Of a DNA stretch of 64,000 bases, positions 1 to 7,919 are shown in pieces. How positions within the stretch are numbered: position 1 is the first letter of the stretch; every line of letters starts with the position of its first letter. This DNA comes from Pseudomonas sp. NBRC 111124. GTDB lineage: Bacteria > Pseudomonadota > Gammaproteobacteria > Pseudomonadales > Pseudomonadaceae. The translations under genes were made by a program, and so were the position numbers. The notes under the pieces were generated by a model. It made no database searches. It saw nothing but the letters and a program-made list of their open reading frames with translations, and was not told where the DNA came from. Where the stretch lies: assembly GCF_001320245.1 (NCBI RefSeq), contig NZ_BCBA01000007.1, positions 124,001-188,000 on the forward strand, given 5' to 3'.

Positions 1-2
1 GA

Positions 3-881
3 GTCTTTACGGTCGTGGACCTGGATCATTTGAAGGCAATCTCGCAGCATCTCCAGGGCGTGGCTGATATGAAAGAAACCTCGACTTTGCTAAGCCTCTG
101 TCGCAATCGGGTTAGGCAGCTGCTAGCTGGTGGTACCCTCCAGTTCTTTGGTGGAGAACCGCGCCCAGGCGAAAGGTGGCTGATTGACTGCCGCTCGATC
201 AACGAATTGATTGATGAGAAGCTGCCTACCAGCTCTGACCAGAGCCTGGTGTCGATCAACTACTTGGCCAAGCATTCTCTGCCCAAGGGGGGTGGGTTGG
301 TCGAGTTGGTTCAGGCAATACGTGCAGGTGAACTTCGCGCTTACGGCCCAGCTGAGAATGGCTCGGTTGCGGTAGGGGCGTGGTTACTCAAGCCGCAAGA
401 TTTTGCAGCGTGGCAACAAGCCCGAGCTGAGAACAAGAGTCCGGTCTTTCCCGGCCTGTCGGTAGTCAAGGCTGCTGCGCTGTTAGGCGTCAAAGAACAA
501 TGCGCATACGCGTTCGTTCGACTGGGTCTGCTATGGAGCACTGCTGTCGAACGAGGCCGGCGTACGCAATTGATGGTTAAGCCTCAAGCCATCGACAGAT
601 TCAGGCGTGGCTATATCTTGGGACCGGAGATTGCGGTGTATTTGGGGAAGTCGACCAGGGAGGCGTTCAAGCACCTTTGGGAGGCCAGGTTTCGCCCCGT
701 TGCGGGGCCATCCATTCCAAACGCGGCTTGCCGGCAGTACGTTTGGGTAAGAAGCAAAAAGCTGATCGATTACCTCGCAAGTGAAGCCGCCCAGATCGAC
801 GATCCTGAAGCCATCACGTTTTTATCCACACCGATCGCTCAGCCTCGTGATTGCCGATTCAGGCATGTGGGATCAAGATAG
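3..881 (+). CDS. TniQ/TnsD-like transposition protein, 5' end cut by window
   Basis: The reading frame is open to the left edge (first in-window candidate start is GTG at 15), so this is most likely the C-terminal part of a larger protein. The visible part contains several short helix-turn-helix-like segments (for example KETSTLLSLCRNRVRQLL) and ends in a basic tail, which fits the DNA-binding C-terminal region of TniQ/TnsD proteins that direct target choice in Tn7- and Tn5053-like transposons. The family call is from general resemblance and from the terminal-type repeats at 1396-1530, not from a search. The TniA/B or TnsA/B/C partners would lie left of the window. A different excisionase- or regulator-like protein is possible. 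Confidence 0.5.
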   Translation, partial: VFTVVDLDHLKAISQHLQGVADMKETSTLLSLCRNRVRQLLAGGTLQFFGGEPRPGERWLIDCRSINELIDEKLPTSSDQSLVSINYLAKHSLPKGGGLVELVQAIRAGELRAYGPAENGSVAVGAWLLKPQDFAAWQQARAENKSPVFPGLSVVKAAALLGVKEQCAYAFVRLGLLWSTAVERGRRTQLMVKPQAIDRFRRGYILGPEIAVYLGKSTREAFKHLWEARFRPVAGPSIPNAACRQYVWVRSKKLIDYLASEAAQIDDPEAITFLSTPIAQPRDCRFRHVGSR

Positions 882-937
882 TTAGCACGCTTTCTTTCTT
901 GATTGCTAAAATCATCGAACCCATTTTGGAGAATCTT

Positions 938-1297
938 ATGTCCCGTCTCGCTGAATTCCGCCTGCTCGAACAACAGCTCGCAGCCCAACTGGCGGAGCTG
1001 GAAGCGCTGAAAAATGACTCTGCCCTGAAGCAGGAAATGGAATTTGAAACGAAGCTGCGCAGTTTGCTCAACGAGTATGGCTACGGCCTGCGCCAAGTGG
1101 TGCTGATCCTCGATCCGCAAGCGGTGGCTTCCACTGATATGGCCCCAAAAACCTCTCGGAAACCACGCGAAGTGAAGGTCTACAAGAATCCACACAGCGG
1201 AGAGGTTGTTGAGACCAAGGGTGGTAATCAGCGTACGCTTAAGGCCTGGAAAAACGAGTATGGCGCTGAGGTAGTCGAGTCTTGGCTCGCCAATTGA
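938..1297 (+). CDS. MvaT/MvaU (Tur) family H-NS-like nucleoid protein
   Basis: This 119-residue protein matches the Pseudomonas MvaT family: an N-terminal coiled coil (about 1-47) for dimerisation and oligomerisation, a Lys/Arg-rich linker (69-80), and a C-terminal DNA-binding domain with the conserved VYKNPHSGEVVETKGGN core (KGGN at 94-97) followed by LKAWK. Family members bind AT-rich DNA and silence horizontally acquired genes. The ATG at 938 is chosen because it starts the coiled coil; an upstream in-frame start at 851 would overlap the preceding gene. It lies between the TniQ-like gene and the terminal repeats, so it is probably carried by the transposon. Confidence 0.9.
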   Translation: MSRLAEFRLLEQQLAAQLAELEALKNDSALKQEMEFETKLRSLLNEYGYGLRQVVLILDPQAVASTDMAPKTSRKPREVKVYKNPHSGEVVETKGGNQRTLKAWKNEYGAEVVESWLAN

Positions 1298-1395
1298 TTG
1301 CACTGCAGGCGGCTTCTGGCACGAGATGAATCGTGGTGCGCCCCGAATGCAAATTCCCATTCTGGGGCGTGACGAAATTTTCTGCGGGTGGTGGA

Positions 1396-1530
1396 TTTAG
1401 AGAATTAAAACTGTCGCTAGAGGGTCCCGTCTTTCGCGGCCTGCAGCCATTTGGAGAGGAAACGCAAAACTGTCGCAATCACCCAAAACGCCGGTTCAGA
1501 CTGATTCGCTAGAGAATTAAAACTGTCGCA
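1396..1530. repeat. Three repeats of a transposon end, core AAAACTGTCGC
   Basis: The gene-free stretch 1298-1668 holds two near-identical copies of TAGAGAATTAAAACTGTCGC (at about 1397 and 1510) and a shorter copy ending AAAACTGTCGC (at about 1461). All three are in the same orientation. Multiple short direct repeats at one end, next to a TniQ-like gene, are what transposase-binding sites of Tn7- and Tn5053-like elements look like. The exact terminal base and target-site duplication could not be fixed. Confidence 0.6.
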
Positions 1531-1586
1531 GCCTGAAACGACGCGGCTTTCACGTGTATTCAGAGCCATCATTATCGATAGCCTGC

Positions 1587-1600
1587 TTACAAACATGTAA
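1587..1600. promoter_or_regulatory. TTAC-N6-GTAA dyad upstream of DUF2790 gene 1
   Basis: TTACAAACATGTAA lies 69 bp before the ATG at 1669. It belongs to a series of dyads with constant spacing found across the window and is probably a binding site for a CopR/CzcR-type response regulator (inferred). Confidence 0.55.
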
Positions 1601-1668
1601 TTCCTGGATCACGTGGATGACAGCTCCCAGTCGGTAAGCTTCACTCATGTCTTCATGGAGTAACAGAA

Positions 1669-2001
1669 ATGAACACCGCTAAAAGCATTGCCGCCCTCAT
1701 GCTCGTAATCGCCTCCTCATCCGCTTTAGCTGAAGGAGGATCTGATCGCTTACACGGAAAGATGATTCAGGCAAATGAGCAAGCAATGCGTGCCTACGCC
1801 GCTGCCAATGGAAAAAAACCACCTGAAGTGATCCATTATCGCTACGGAATGAAACTGGATGTGGCGAGAGTTATCAGTATGACTTCGCTCAAAGGTAGCT
1901 GCGACGTGATGCCGACACAGATGAATTACGAGGACTCAACAGGTGAGTTGAAAATCCTCGAATATCGCTCTGCTGGAATTAACTGTAGAGGTCAAAACTG
2001 A
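1669..2001 (+). CDS. Exported DUF2790 protein with PtrA-like N-terminus
   Basis: A 110-residue protein with a signal peptide (cleavage likely after ALA at 21). The mature N-terminus AEGGSDR resembles the AEGGADR start of the PtrA-like peptide at 6869-7075. It is followed by a DUF2790 domain (YRYGMKLDVARV, then NYEDSTGELK). Two cysteines, C78 and C106, are placed as in the two other DUF2790 proteins in the window and could form a disulfide. No biochemical function is established for the family; the setting between a transposon end and a copper operon, plus the upstream dyad, suggests a metal-induced periplasmic protein. A Shine-Dalgarno-like GGAG lies upstream (catGGAGtaacagaaATG). Confidence 0.8.
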   Translation: MNTAKSIAALMLVIASSSALAEGGSDRLHGKMIQANEQAMRAYAAANGKKPPEVIHYRYGMKLDVARVISMTSLKGSCDVMPTQMNYEDSTGELKILEYRSAGINCRGQN

Positions 2002-2098
2002 CCGAAGGGACAGGGTAAGTCTTGGAGTAAGCTGACCACGACCAGCGCTGCAGCTGGTCGGCTGGCCGGCAGAAGCCCTTCCCCCGGGGCATCTTGCA

Positions 2099-2554
2099 TT
2101 ACGTGTCAGGATAACTGGCAACTACTTGATCGTCCCCACTCTTGGTGAGGCCGATGACTTGATAGGCGTGTTTCATGCCATCAACCTCCATACCTGGTGA
2201 GCCAGCGGGCATGCCAGGTACCGCGACGCCTGCCAGGTCGTTGCGCTTTATGAGCTCCTGCACCTGGGCTGCGGGGACGTGACCTTCCACAAACTTGCCA
2301 TCGATAACCGCGGTGTGACACGAAGCCAGCCTCGGAGCTACTCCTAGCTCTTGCTTCACCGCCCTCATGTCCGTTTCAACGTGGTCGACGACCTTGAAGC
2401 CGTTTGCCTCCAAGTGCGCTATCCATTTCTTACAGCAACCGCAATTAGCGTCCCGGTGCACATCGATAGTCAGGGGCTCCGCAGCAAAGGCGGCTGAGGC
2501 GATTAGAAGTGACGCTGCGGTACTTAAACCGAGGAAGCGGCGCTTACTTGTCAT
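2099..2554 (-). CDS. DUF411 exported metal-binding protein
   Basis: From the ATG at 2554 the protein has 151 residues with a signal peptide (ends AAFAAE) and the DUF411 hallmark ANCGCCKKW (C38, C40, C41), then SCHTAVIDG and VEGHVPA motifs. DUF411 proteins are small periplasmic proteins repeatedly found in copper-resistance loci and thought to bind or shuttle Cu(I). A longer frame upstream is the His-rich tail of the neighbouring cytochrome gene read in another frame, so 2554 is preferred; it overlaps the cytochrome stop by 11 bp, which implies translational coupling as the last gene of the cop operon. Confidence 0.85.
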   Translation of the reverse strand: MTSKRRFLGLSTAASLLIASAAFAAEPLTIDVHRDANCGCCKKWIAHLEANGFKVVDHVETDMRAVKQELGVAPRLASCHTAVIDGKFVEGHVPAAQVQELIKRNDLAGVAVPGMPAGSPGMEVDGMKHAYQVIGLTKSGDDQVVASYPDT

Positions 2555-3323
2555 GAGTGTGCTCCTTCCCGTCTTTGTGCACATGGGTTTTGGGAGTAGA
2601 ACCTGTGTGGTGGTCCGAGTGCGCCTCGCCGGACTCGTGTTCACCGTGGTGCTCCGCTACTGATGAAGACTCCGAATGCGAACTGCCATGATCATGACTT
2701 TCCTCAGCCACGCCGTTTGCTGCGGAATCATCATGATTTCCATGACCTGATTTCGCACCACCGTGTTGGCCTTCATGGTTATGCATATCGCTTTCGCCAC
2801 CGCCATGTTGGTGACCACCACTGGAAGCGACCATCATCTGGTACTGCTCAGCATTGAGTTGCGGTAGCTGGTCCAGGAACGCGACGATTCCCCAGATGTA
2901 CTGGTCGTCCATGCTCTTACCCCAGGCTGGCATGCCTGTCGCTTTGATACCGTGCTTGATGGTCCAAAACGCAGCAGCAGGGTCACCGCTTACACCTATC
3001 TCGGTGAGGTTTGGTGGGGATGGGTATAGGGCTTGGCTGAGTTCAGTTTTCTCCACCCCTGGCGCGAGGTGGCAACCGATACACATGGCGTTGTAGTTGC
3101 CTGCCCCTGCTTGGATGAGAGCAGGATCTTTAAGGTTTGGCACCTCAATGTCGCTTGCTCGGACTTCAATCGAGCGATCCCGCGCCATGGCCAAAAACGC
3201 ATGCACAGCGGGGAAGTGTGGGTCGTCCGCACCAACGTTCACGAGACCGAAGTAAGCAGCACCTAGCACTGCTGCGCTAGTAACAGCACCTGCCGCCACC
3301 AGCGTTGTAATTGTTTTTTTCAT
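2544..3323 (-). CDS. Cytochrome c with long His-rich C-terminal tail
   Basis: A 259-residue exported class I cytochrome c: signal anchor at 1-30, haem-binding CIGCH at 81-85, and a probable distal Met ligand in GMPAWG (M131). From about residue 170 to the end the protein becomes a His/Gly/Ser/Asp-rich tail (HQHGGG, HDHGSSH, HHGEHESGEAHSDHHTG), which should bind several metal ions. The haem domain alone would be about 160 residues, so the tail is an addition. It sits between copB and the DUF411 gene, 9 bp after the copB stop. It may pass electrons to or from copper oxidation at CopA; that is inference. Confidence 0.85.
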   Translation of the reverse strand: MKKTITTLVAAGAVTSAAVLGAAYFGLVNVGADDPHFPAVHAFLAMARDRSIEVRASDIEVPNLKDPALIQAGAGNYNAMCIGCHLAPGVEKTELSQALYPSPPNLTEIGVSGDPAAAFWTIKHGIKATGMPAWGKSMDDQYIWGIVAFLDQLPQLNAEQYQMMVASSGGHQHGGGESDMHNHEGQHGGAKSGHGNHDDSAANGVAEESHDHGSSHSESSSVAEHHGEHESGEAHSDHHTGSTPKTHVHKDGKEHTHDK

Positions 3324-3332
3324 GTTGAGTTC

Positions 3333-4448
3333 TCAAAACCACATCCGAATACCGGCCACAAAACGAGCTTCGTCCACGTCCCCGCCTTCATCCCGAATGA
3401 AATCGGCGGTTTTGCCGTAGGAACGGCTCCAGGTGACACCTATGTATGGCGCGAACTGGCGAACAATCTCGTACCGTAACCGCAGCCCGACTTCGGTGTT
3501 TGCCAGGCCAGAGCCGACGCCGCGTTCCGGGTCGTTCTTGCCATAAAAGTTGGCCTCAGCGGTTGGCTGAAGAATTAAACGATTGGTTAGCAAGATGTCG
3601 TACTCGCCCTCCAGACGGGCAGCGGTTTGACCGTTCTCGCCGATAAAGGCGGTGGCTTCAGCTTCGAAGTCATACAGGGCCAGGCCCTGAATACCGAACG
3701 CAGCCCAGGTCTGCGGATCCTCCGGTTTGAAATCCTGCCGGACGCCGGCGACAACATCCCACCACGGGCTTACCGAGCGGCCATAGAGGAGCTGCAGCTC
3801 AGCATCTTCAGTCACACCATTGGTTCGTTCACCTTCCGAGCGAATCCAGAGCCTATTGATATCGCCGCCCACCCAGCCGGATGCATCCCAAGCAAGCGTG
3901 CTACCTTCATCGGCATCTTGGTATTCCAGTTGGTCTAGCAAGAAAAAGCTGTTGAACCCGCTGTCATCCATTTTGTGCCCGTCAAGCGGGGGGAAGGCAG
4001 CCTGCCGGTCGGCATCAGTCAGCACCGGGATTGGCGTACGGCTGGTCGGGGTCGGCGAATCAGCGTTCCCGTTTCCCATCGTGGAATGACCCATCGCGCC
4101 ATGATCCATGCCTTCCATGGACCCGTGATCCATGCCTTTCATGCTTCCATGGTCCATCTTGCTGTGGTCCATCGAGGCGGGTTTCGCTTTGGGCTGGCCA
4201 TGGCCCATTTTGCTGTGATCAACGGGTGCAGGTTGCGTGGGTTGCTTGCTCGCGCCCATCTGGCTGTGGTCCATGCCCGGCATCGCAGCCTGTGATGAGG
4301 CGTGGTCCATCTGCATGGCACCGTGGCCCATTGCCGAGTGGTCCATTCCGGAATGATCCATTTCAGCGGCGAAGCTGGGCGAAACGCCCAGCACACCTAA
4401 AGAAACGGCGAATGCCAGCAGCGATGGTCGTGCAACGCTATTGGCCAT
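3333..4448 (-). CDS. copB: CopB, outer-membrane copper resistance protein
   Basis: From ATG 4448 (371 residues) a clean signal peptide runs to [10 protein letters not shown]. The N-terminal third is packed with MDHSxM and MGHG repeats that bind Cu(I)/Cu(II). The C-terminal two thirds is the CopB (PF05275) beta-barrel domain and ends in an aromatic residue (RMWF), as outer-membrane proteins do. The frame continues upstream to 4478, but 4448 has an AGGCAGGG Shine-Dalgarno-like sequence just before it and starts directly at the signal peptide. It overlaps the preceding small gene by 11 bp. CopB works with the multicopper oxidase CopA in periplasmic and outer-membrane copper sequestration. Confidence 0.92.
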   Translation of the reverse strand: MANSVARPSLLAFAVSLGVLGVSPSFAAEMDHSGMDHSAMGHGAMQMDHASSQAAMPGMDHSQMGASKQPTQPAPVDHSKMGHGQPKAKPASMDHSKMDHGSMKGMDHGSMEGMDHGAMGHSTMGNGNADSPTPTSRTPIPVLTDADRQAAFPPLDGHKMDDSGFNSFFLLDQLEYQDADEGSTLAWDASGWVGGDINRLWIRSEGERTNGVTEDAELQLLYGRSVSPWWDVVAGVRQDFKPEDPQTWAAFGIQGLALYDFEAEATAFIGENGQTAARLEGEYDILLTNRLILQPTAEANFYGKNDPERGVGSGLANTEVGLRLRYEIVRQFAPYIGVTWSRSYGKTADFIRDEGGDVDEARFVAGIRMWF

Positions 4449-4761
4449 TTTTCCCTGCCTTAGCTTTGTCGCTGCCATGCGATTCCATCATTTTGCTGTG
4501 ATCCATTCCTTCCATGGAACCATGATCCATGCCCTCCATAGAGCCATGATCCATGCCTTTCATGGAGCCGTGATCCATGCCTTCATGGTTCATGCCCTGG
4601 GCTTGCTTGCTCTTCGAGCCGTTCGATTGCGCCGCGTTGGACGACTTTTGAGAGTGCTGATCATGGTTGTCACTGGACCAGGAAGACGGGGCGTACACCG
4701 CGAGCAGGCCAACCATCGCGGCAGAGAGGAAAAAGGCGCTTCGTTTCATTGGTTTGCTCAT
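4438..4761 (-). CDS. Small exported MDHG-repeat copper-binding protein
   Basis: A 107-residue protein with a signal peptide ([10 protein letters not shown] to SSWSS), a Ser/Gln/Lys-rich linker, and five consecutive MDHGSM(K/E)G-type units before a short basic tail. The Met/His repeats are the same kind as those inside CopA and CopB, so this reads like a free-standing copper-binding module. Start 4761 has GGAG at a good distance and lies 14 bp past the copA stop; an alternative start 6 codons upstream overlaps copA slightly. It is the second gene of the cop operon, a position that is empty in the classical copABCD arrangement. Confidence 0.8.
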   Translation of the reverse strand: MSKPMKRSAFFLSAAMVGLLAVYAPSSWSSDNHDQHSQKSSNAAQSNGSKSKQAQGMNHEGMDHGSMKGMDHGSMEGMDHGSMEGMDHSKMMESHGSDKAKAGKNGQ

Positions 4762-4775
4762 CTCGTATCTCCAGT

Positions 4776-6686
4776 TCATTCGTCCACGCGGACTTCTCGG
4801 AACATGCCCATCTCCATGTGGTACATGAGGTGACAGTGATAGGCCCAGCGCCCGAGTGCATCTGCGGTTACGCGATAGCTTCGTTTCGAGCCAGGCGGCA
4901 TATCGATCGTGTGTTTTCGCACCATGAAATTGCCGTCCTCATCCTCCAGGTCACTCCACATGCCGTGCAGATGGATGGGGTGAGTCATCATGGTGTCGTT
5001 GACCAAGGTAATACGCAGGCGCTCGCCGTACTTGAGCCGCAGCGGCTCTGCGTCAGAAAACTTGATCCCATCGAAGGACCAAGCGAACTTTTCCATATGC
5101 CCGGTAAGGTGCAGTTCGATTGTCCGGCCAGGTTCCCGGCCGTCAGGGTCGATGAAGGTGCTACGCAAATCCGAATACGTGAGAACCCGACGCCCGTTAT
5201 CGCGAAGCCCGATCCCCGGATCGCTCAGCTTTGGCGTAGGGGTCATGGTCTGCATATCGACCAGAGGGTTGTTTGTTTCGGAGGCGGGATGGTTCTGCAT
5301 GGCACCGCTGGCGGCCATATTGCTTTGGTCCATACCGGTCATGTTGCCGTGGTCCATGCCAGCCATCTTGCTATGGTCCATACCGGCCATGCTGCCGTGG
5401 TCCATGCCAGCCATCTTGCTATGGTCCATACCGGCCATGCTGCCGTGGTCCATGCCAGCCATCTTGCTATGGTCCATACCGGCCATGCTGCCGTGGTCCA
5501 TGCCAGCCATCTTGCTGTGGTCCATACCGGCCATGCTGCCGTGATCCATGCCACCCATGCTGCCGTGGTCCATCCCCATATCACTCATGGAGATGAGAGG
5601 CCTTGGATCTACAGCCGGCACCGGTGCCTGCAGGCCCTCACGGACAGCCAAGGTACCCCTTGAATAGCCGGTGCGATCCATGGATTGAGCAAAGATGGTG
5701 TAAGCCTGCTCGTTTTCAGGCTCGACAATGACATCGTAGGTTTCAGCAACGGCAATCCGGAATTCATCGATCGACACTGGCTTAACGTACTGACCGTCGG
5801 CTGCGACAACCGTCATTTTCAAGCCGGGGATCCGCACGTCGAAATAGGTCATCGCCGAGCCATTGATAAAGCGAAGCCGGATTTTCTCCCCTGGCTTGAA
5901 GATTCCCGTCCAGTTCCCATTTGGCGCCTGGCCGTTCATGAGGTAGGTGTAGGTGTGCCCGCTCACGTCAGCGAGATCGGTTGGGCTCATCTTCATCTCG
6001 GCCCACATCTTTCGATCGGCCACAGCAGCAGACCAACCTTTCTCGCTCACGTCGTCGACGAAGTCGCCAACGGTGCGCTTGTGGAAGTTGTAATAGTCCG
6101 ACTGTTTTTTGAGCTTGGACATAACCCGCGCCGGGTCTTCGTCGGTCCAATCACTCAGCATGACGACATAGTCACGATCGTAGGTGAAAGGCTCTGGATC
6201 CTTGGCATCAATCACCAGCGCACCGTAAACACCGACCTGCTCCTGGAAGCCCGAATGGCTGTGGTACCAGTAGGTGCCGTTCTGGTGGACCTTGAACTTG
6301 TACTCGTACATGCCGTCGGGAGCGATGCCATGGAAGCTTAGACCCGGCACGCCGTCCATATTCGCCGGCAGGATGATGCCGTGCCAGTGGATGGACGTGT
6401 CCTGCTTCAAGCGGTTGCGAACCCGTAGCGTGACCGTGTCGCCTTCGCGCCAACGGAGTATTGGTCCTGGCAGCGAACCGTTGATGGCCATCGCCGTTCG
6501 AGCTGCCCCGGTAATGTTCACCGGGAGCTCCCCGATGTACAGGTCAAAATCGGTGCCGGTCAGTACGTTAGGCTGGCCAGGGCTGGTTACGGCCCAGACC
6601 GGCGCGCGCCACATGCCCAGCCCACCCAGTAGTCCGGTAGCAGCCAGGCCTTTGACGAATGAACGTCTCGTGGTTTTGCTTTGCAT
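4776..6686 (-). CDS. copA: CopA, periplasmic multicopper oxidase
   Basis: From ATG 6686 the protein has 636 residues and opens with a twin-arginine signal (TTRRSFVKG). Three cupredoxin domains follow. The copper ligands are in HWHG (about residue 100), WYHSHSG, HPIHLHG, and the C-terminal [13 protein letters not shown] (about 615). CopA binds and oxidises Cu(I) in the periplasm. Between domains 2 and 3 lies a Met/His-rich insert made of tandem [16 protein letters not shown] units (DNA 5347-5538). The frame extends 19 codons further upstream, but that part has no signal peptide character and no ribosome site. First gene of the leftward cop operon; a TTAC-N6-GTAA dyad at 6848-6861 precedes it. 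Confidence 0.95.
   Translation of the reverse strand: MQSKTTRRSFVKGLAATGLLGGLGMWRAPVWAVTSPGQPNVLTGTDFDLYIGELPVNITGAARTAMAINGSLPGPILRWREGDTVTLRVRNRLKQDTSIHWHGIILPANMDGVPGLSFHGIAPDGMYEYKFKVHQNGTYWYHSHSGFQEQVGVYGALVIDAKDPEPFTYDRDYVVMLSDWTDEDPARVMSKLKKQSDYYNFHKRTVGDFVDDVSEKGWSAAVADRKMWAEMKMSPTDLADVSGHTYTYLMNGQAPNGNWTGIFKPGEKIRLRFINGSAMTYFDVRIPGLKMTVVAADGQYVKPVSIDEFRIAVAETYDVIVEPENEQAYTIFAQSMDRTGYSRGTLAVREGLQAPVPAVDPRPLISMSDMGMDHGSMGGMDHGSMAGMDHSKMAGMDHGSMAGMDHSKMAGMDHGSMAGMDHSKMAGMDHGSMAGMDHSKMAGMDHGNMTGMDQSNMAASGAMQNHPASETNNPLVDMQTMTPTPKLSDPGIGLRDNGRRVLTYSDLRSTFIDPDGREPGRTIELHLTGHMEKFAWSFDGIKFSDAEPLRLKYGERLRITLVNDTMMTHPIHLHGMWSDLEDEDGNFMVRKHTIDMPPGSKRSYRVTADALGRWAYHCHLMYHMEMGMFREVRVDE
5347..5538. 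repeat. Four 48-bp tandem repeats inside copA
   Basis: Units begin at 5347, 5395, 5443 and 5491 with CCGTGGTCCATGCCAGCCAT and are almost identical; a decayed fifth unit starts at 5539. Each encodes 16 residues rich in Met, His and Asp. Such arrays change copy number by slippage or recombination, so copy number may vary between strains. Confidence 0.95.
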
Positions 6687-6847
6687 GCCGTTGCGTCCAA
6701 TCAGGTAGATCGCTGATATCCAGACTGCGGGATCCGCAGCCATCTGGTTTCAATTGAGCTCCCCCAAGCCTCGTAGACTTTCGCCAAAGCACAAGGATTG
6801 CGGGAGGCAATACCCCGAAAGCTGACATAGTTCAGATTCCGGGGTGA

Positions 6848-6861
6848 TTACATTTCTGTAA
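6848..6861. promoter_or_regulatory. TTAC-N6-GTAA dyad upstream of copA
   Basis: TTACATTTCTGTAA is a perfect inverted repeat (TTACA, 4 bp, TGTAA) 162 bp upstream of the copA ATG and just past the end of the PtrA-like gene. It fits the cop box bound by CopR in pseudomonads, as recalled. Confidence 0.7.
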
Positions 6862-6868
6862 GCTAAGC

Positions 6869-7075
6869 TCAGCAGCTCTCGTGGCCGGGGTGCTTTTGGC
6901 TTTGGGCGGTAACAGGAGCCTCTGCTTTTTTCTCCTGAGCAACCTGGTAAGCCTGCATGGAAGATGCACGTGCAGCTTCCATCCTGGCGAAGGTGCGATC
7001 CGCGCCGCCTTCAGCCAGGGCGAGGCTCGCCATGCCGAAGGTGACTACCATCACAATCGCTTTGATCATGTTCAT
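6869..7075 (-). CDS. PtrA-like small exported copper-inducible protein
   Basis: A 68-residue protein with a signal peptide cleaved after LALA (21) and mature start EGGADRTFARMEAARASSMQA, the PtrA N-terminal motif. PtrA of P. aeruginosa is a small periplasmic protein controlled by CopRS and linked to copper tolerance. The C-terminus HPGHESC offers two His and one Cys for metal binding. It is read leftwards, divergent from copR, with a dyad at 7169-7182 in the shared promoter region. It might be cotranscribed with copA, but the separate dyad before copA argues for its own control. Confidence 0.8.
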   Translation of the reverse strand: MNMIKAIVMVVTFGMASLALAEGGADRTFARMEAARASSMQAYQVAQEKKAEAPVTAQSQKHPGHESC

Positions 7076-7168
7076 TTGCGTTTCCTCTAAGGGTCAGTTT
7101 CGCCTGATTGGCGCCGTTCACAGTGCTCAAGCTAGCTACCCGGCACTGTCAGCAAGCTGAGCCCGACA

Positions 7169-7182
7169 TTACTTTTCCGTCA
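7169..7182. promoter_or_regulatory. TTAC-N6-GTCA dyad between ptrA-like gene and copR
   Basis: TTACTTTTCCGTCA sits in the divergent promoter region, 60 bp before copR. It suggests that CopR controls its own operon and the PtrA-like gene (inferred). Confidence 0.55.
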
Positions 7183-7241
7183 GCTTCTGGTTGGGTGCCT
7201 TTTTTGCTGCACACTGAAGGGCATCCAAGGGGGCGCAGCAG

Positions 7242-7919
7242 ATGAAATTACTCGTAGCCGAAGATGAGCCAAAAATCGGGGCCTACCTGCAGCAAGGGCT
7301 GACGGAGGCAGGCTTTACCGTCGATCGTGTGGTCACAGGGACCGACGCGCTGCAATACGCTTTGAGCGAGGCGTATGACCTGCTGATTCTTGATGTAATG
7401 ATGCCGGGGCTAGACGGCTGGGAGGTGCTGCGGATGGTACGTGCGGCAGGGAAAGAGGTCCCAGTCTTGTTTTTGACGGCCCGTGATGGCGTGGACGATC
7501 GCGTGAAAGGGTTAGAACTCGGGGCTGACGATTACCTGGTCAAACCCTTTGCATTCTCGGAACTGCTAGCGCGTGTGCGCACTTTGCTGCGAAGAGGCAG
7601 CAGTGGCTATGCTCAGACCACTATGAAGATGGCTGACCTGGAGGTAGACCTGCTTAAGCGCCGGGCCACCCGAAATGGCAAGCGGATCGACCTCACAGCC
7701 AAGGAGTTCTCCTTACTGGAACTACTCATGCGCCGACGCGGCGAGGTACTGCCGAAGTCCCTGATCGCATCGCAGGTGTGGGATATGAACTTCGACAGCG
7801 ACACTAACGTGATCGAGGTTGCTGTTCGTAGGTTGCGGGCCAAGATTGATGACGATTTCGCCCCCAAGCTCATACATACAGTTCGTGGCATGGGCTATCT
7901 GATGGATGTTCCCGAGTAA
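7242..7919 (+). CDS. copR: CopR, copper-responsive OmpR-type response regulator
   Basis: A 225-residue protein with a receiver domain (acidic EDEP near the N-terminus, phosphoacceptor D51 in [10 protein letters not shown] in DDYLVKPF) and a C-terminal winged-helix domain ([37 protein letters not shown]). The [10 protein letters not shown] signature is typical of the CopR/CusR/CzcR/SilR heavy-metal branch. Its gene overlaps copS by one base. Assignment to copper rests on its position between copA and cusCBAF. Confidence 0.93.
   Translation: MKLLVAEDEPKIGAYLQQGLTEAGFTVDRVVTGTDALQYALSEAYDLLILDVMMPGLDGWEVLRMVRAAGKEVPVLFLTARDGVDDRVKGLELGADDYLVKPFAFSELLARVRTLLRRGSSGYAQTTMKMADLEVDLLKRRATRNGKRIDLTAKEFSLLELLMRRRGEVLPKSLIASQVWDMNFDSDTNVIEVAVRRLRAKIDDDFAPKLIHTVRGMGYLMDVPE

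Noticed and set aside
5347..5560. Possible CRISPR array (regular 48-bp periodicity)
   Set aside because: The whole unit is repeated with no variable spacers, and it lies inside the copA reading frame.
4749..5663. 304-codon plus-strand frame with [16 protein letters not shown] repeats
   Set aside because: The repeats are the antisense reading of the 48-bp MDHG repeats of copA, not a separate repeat protein.
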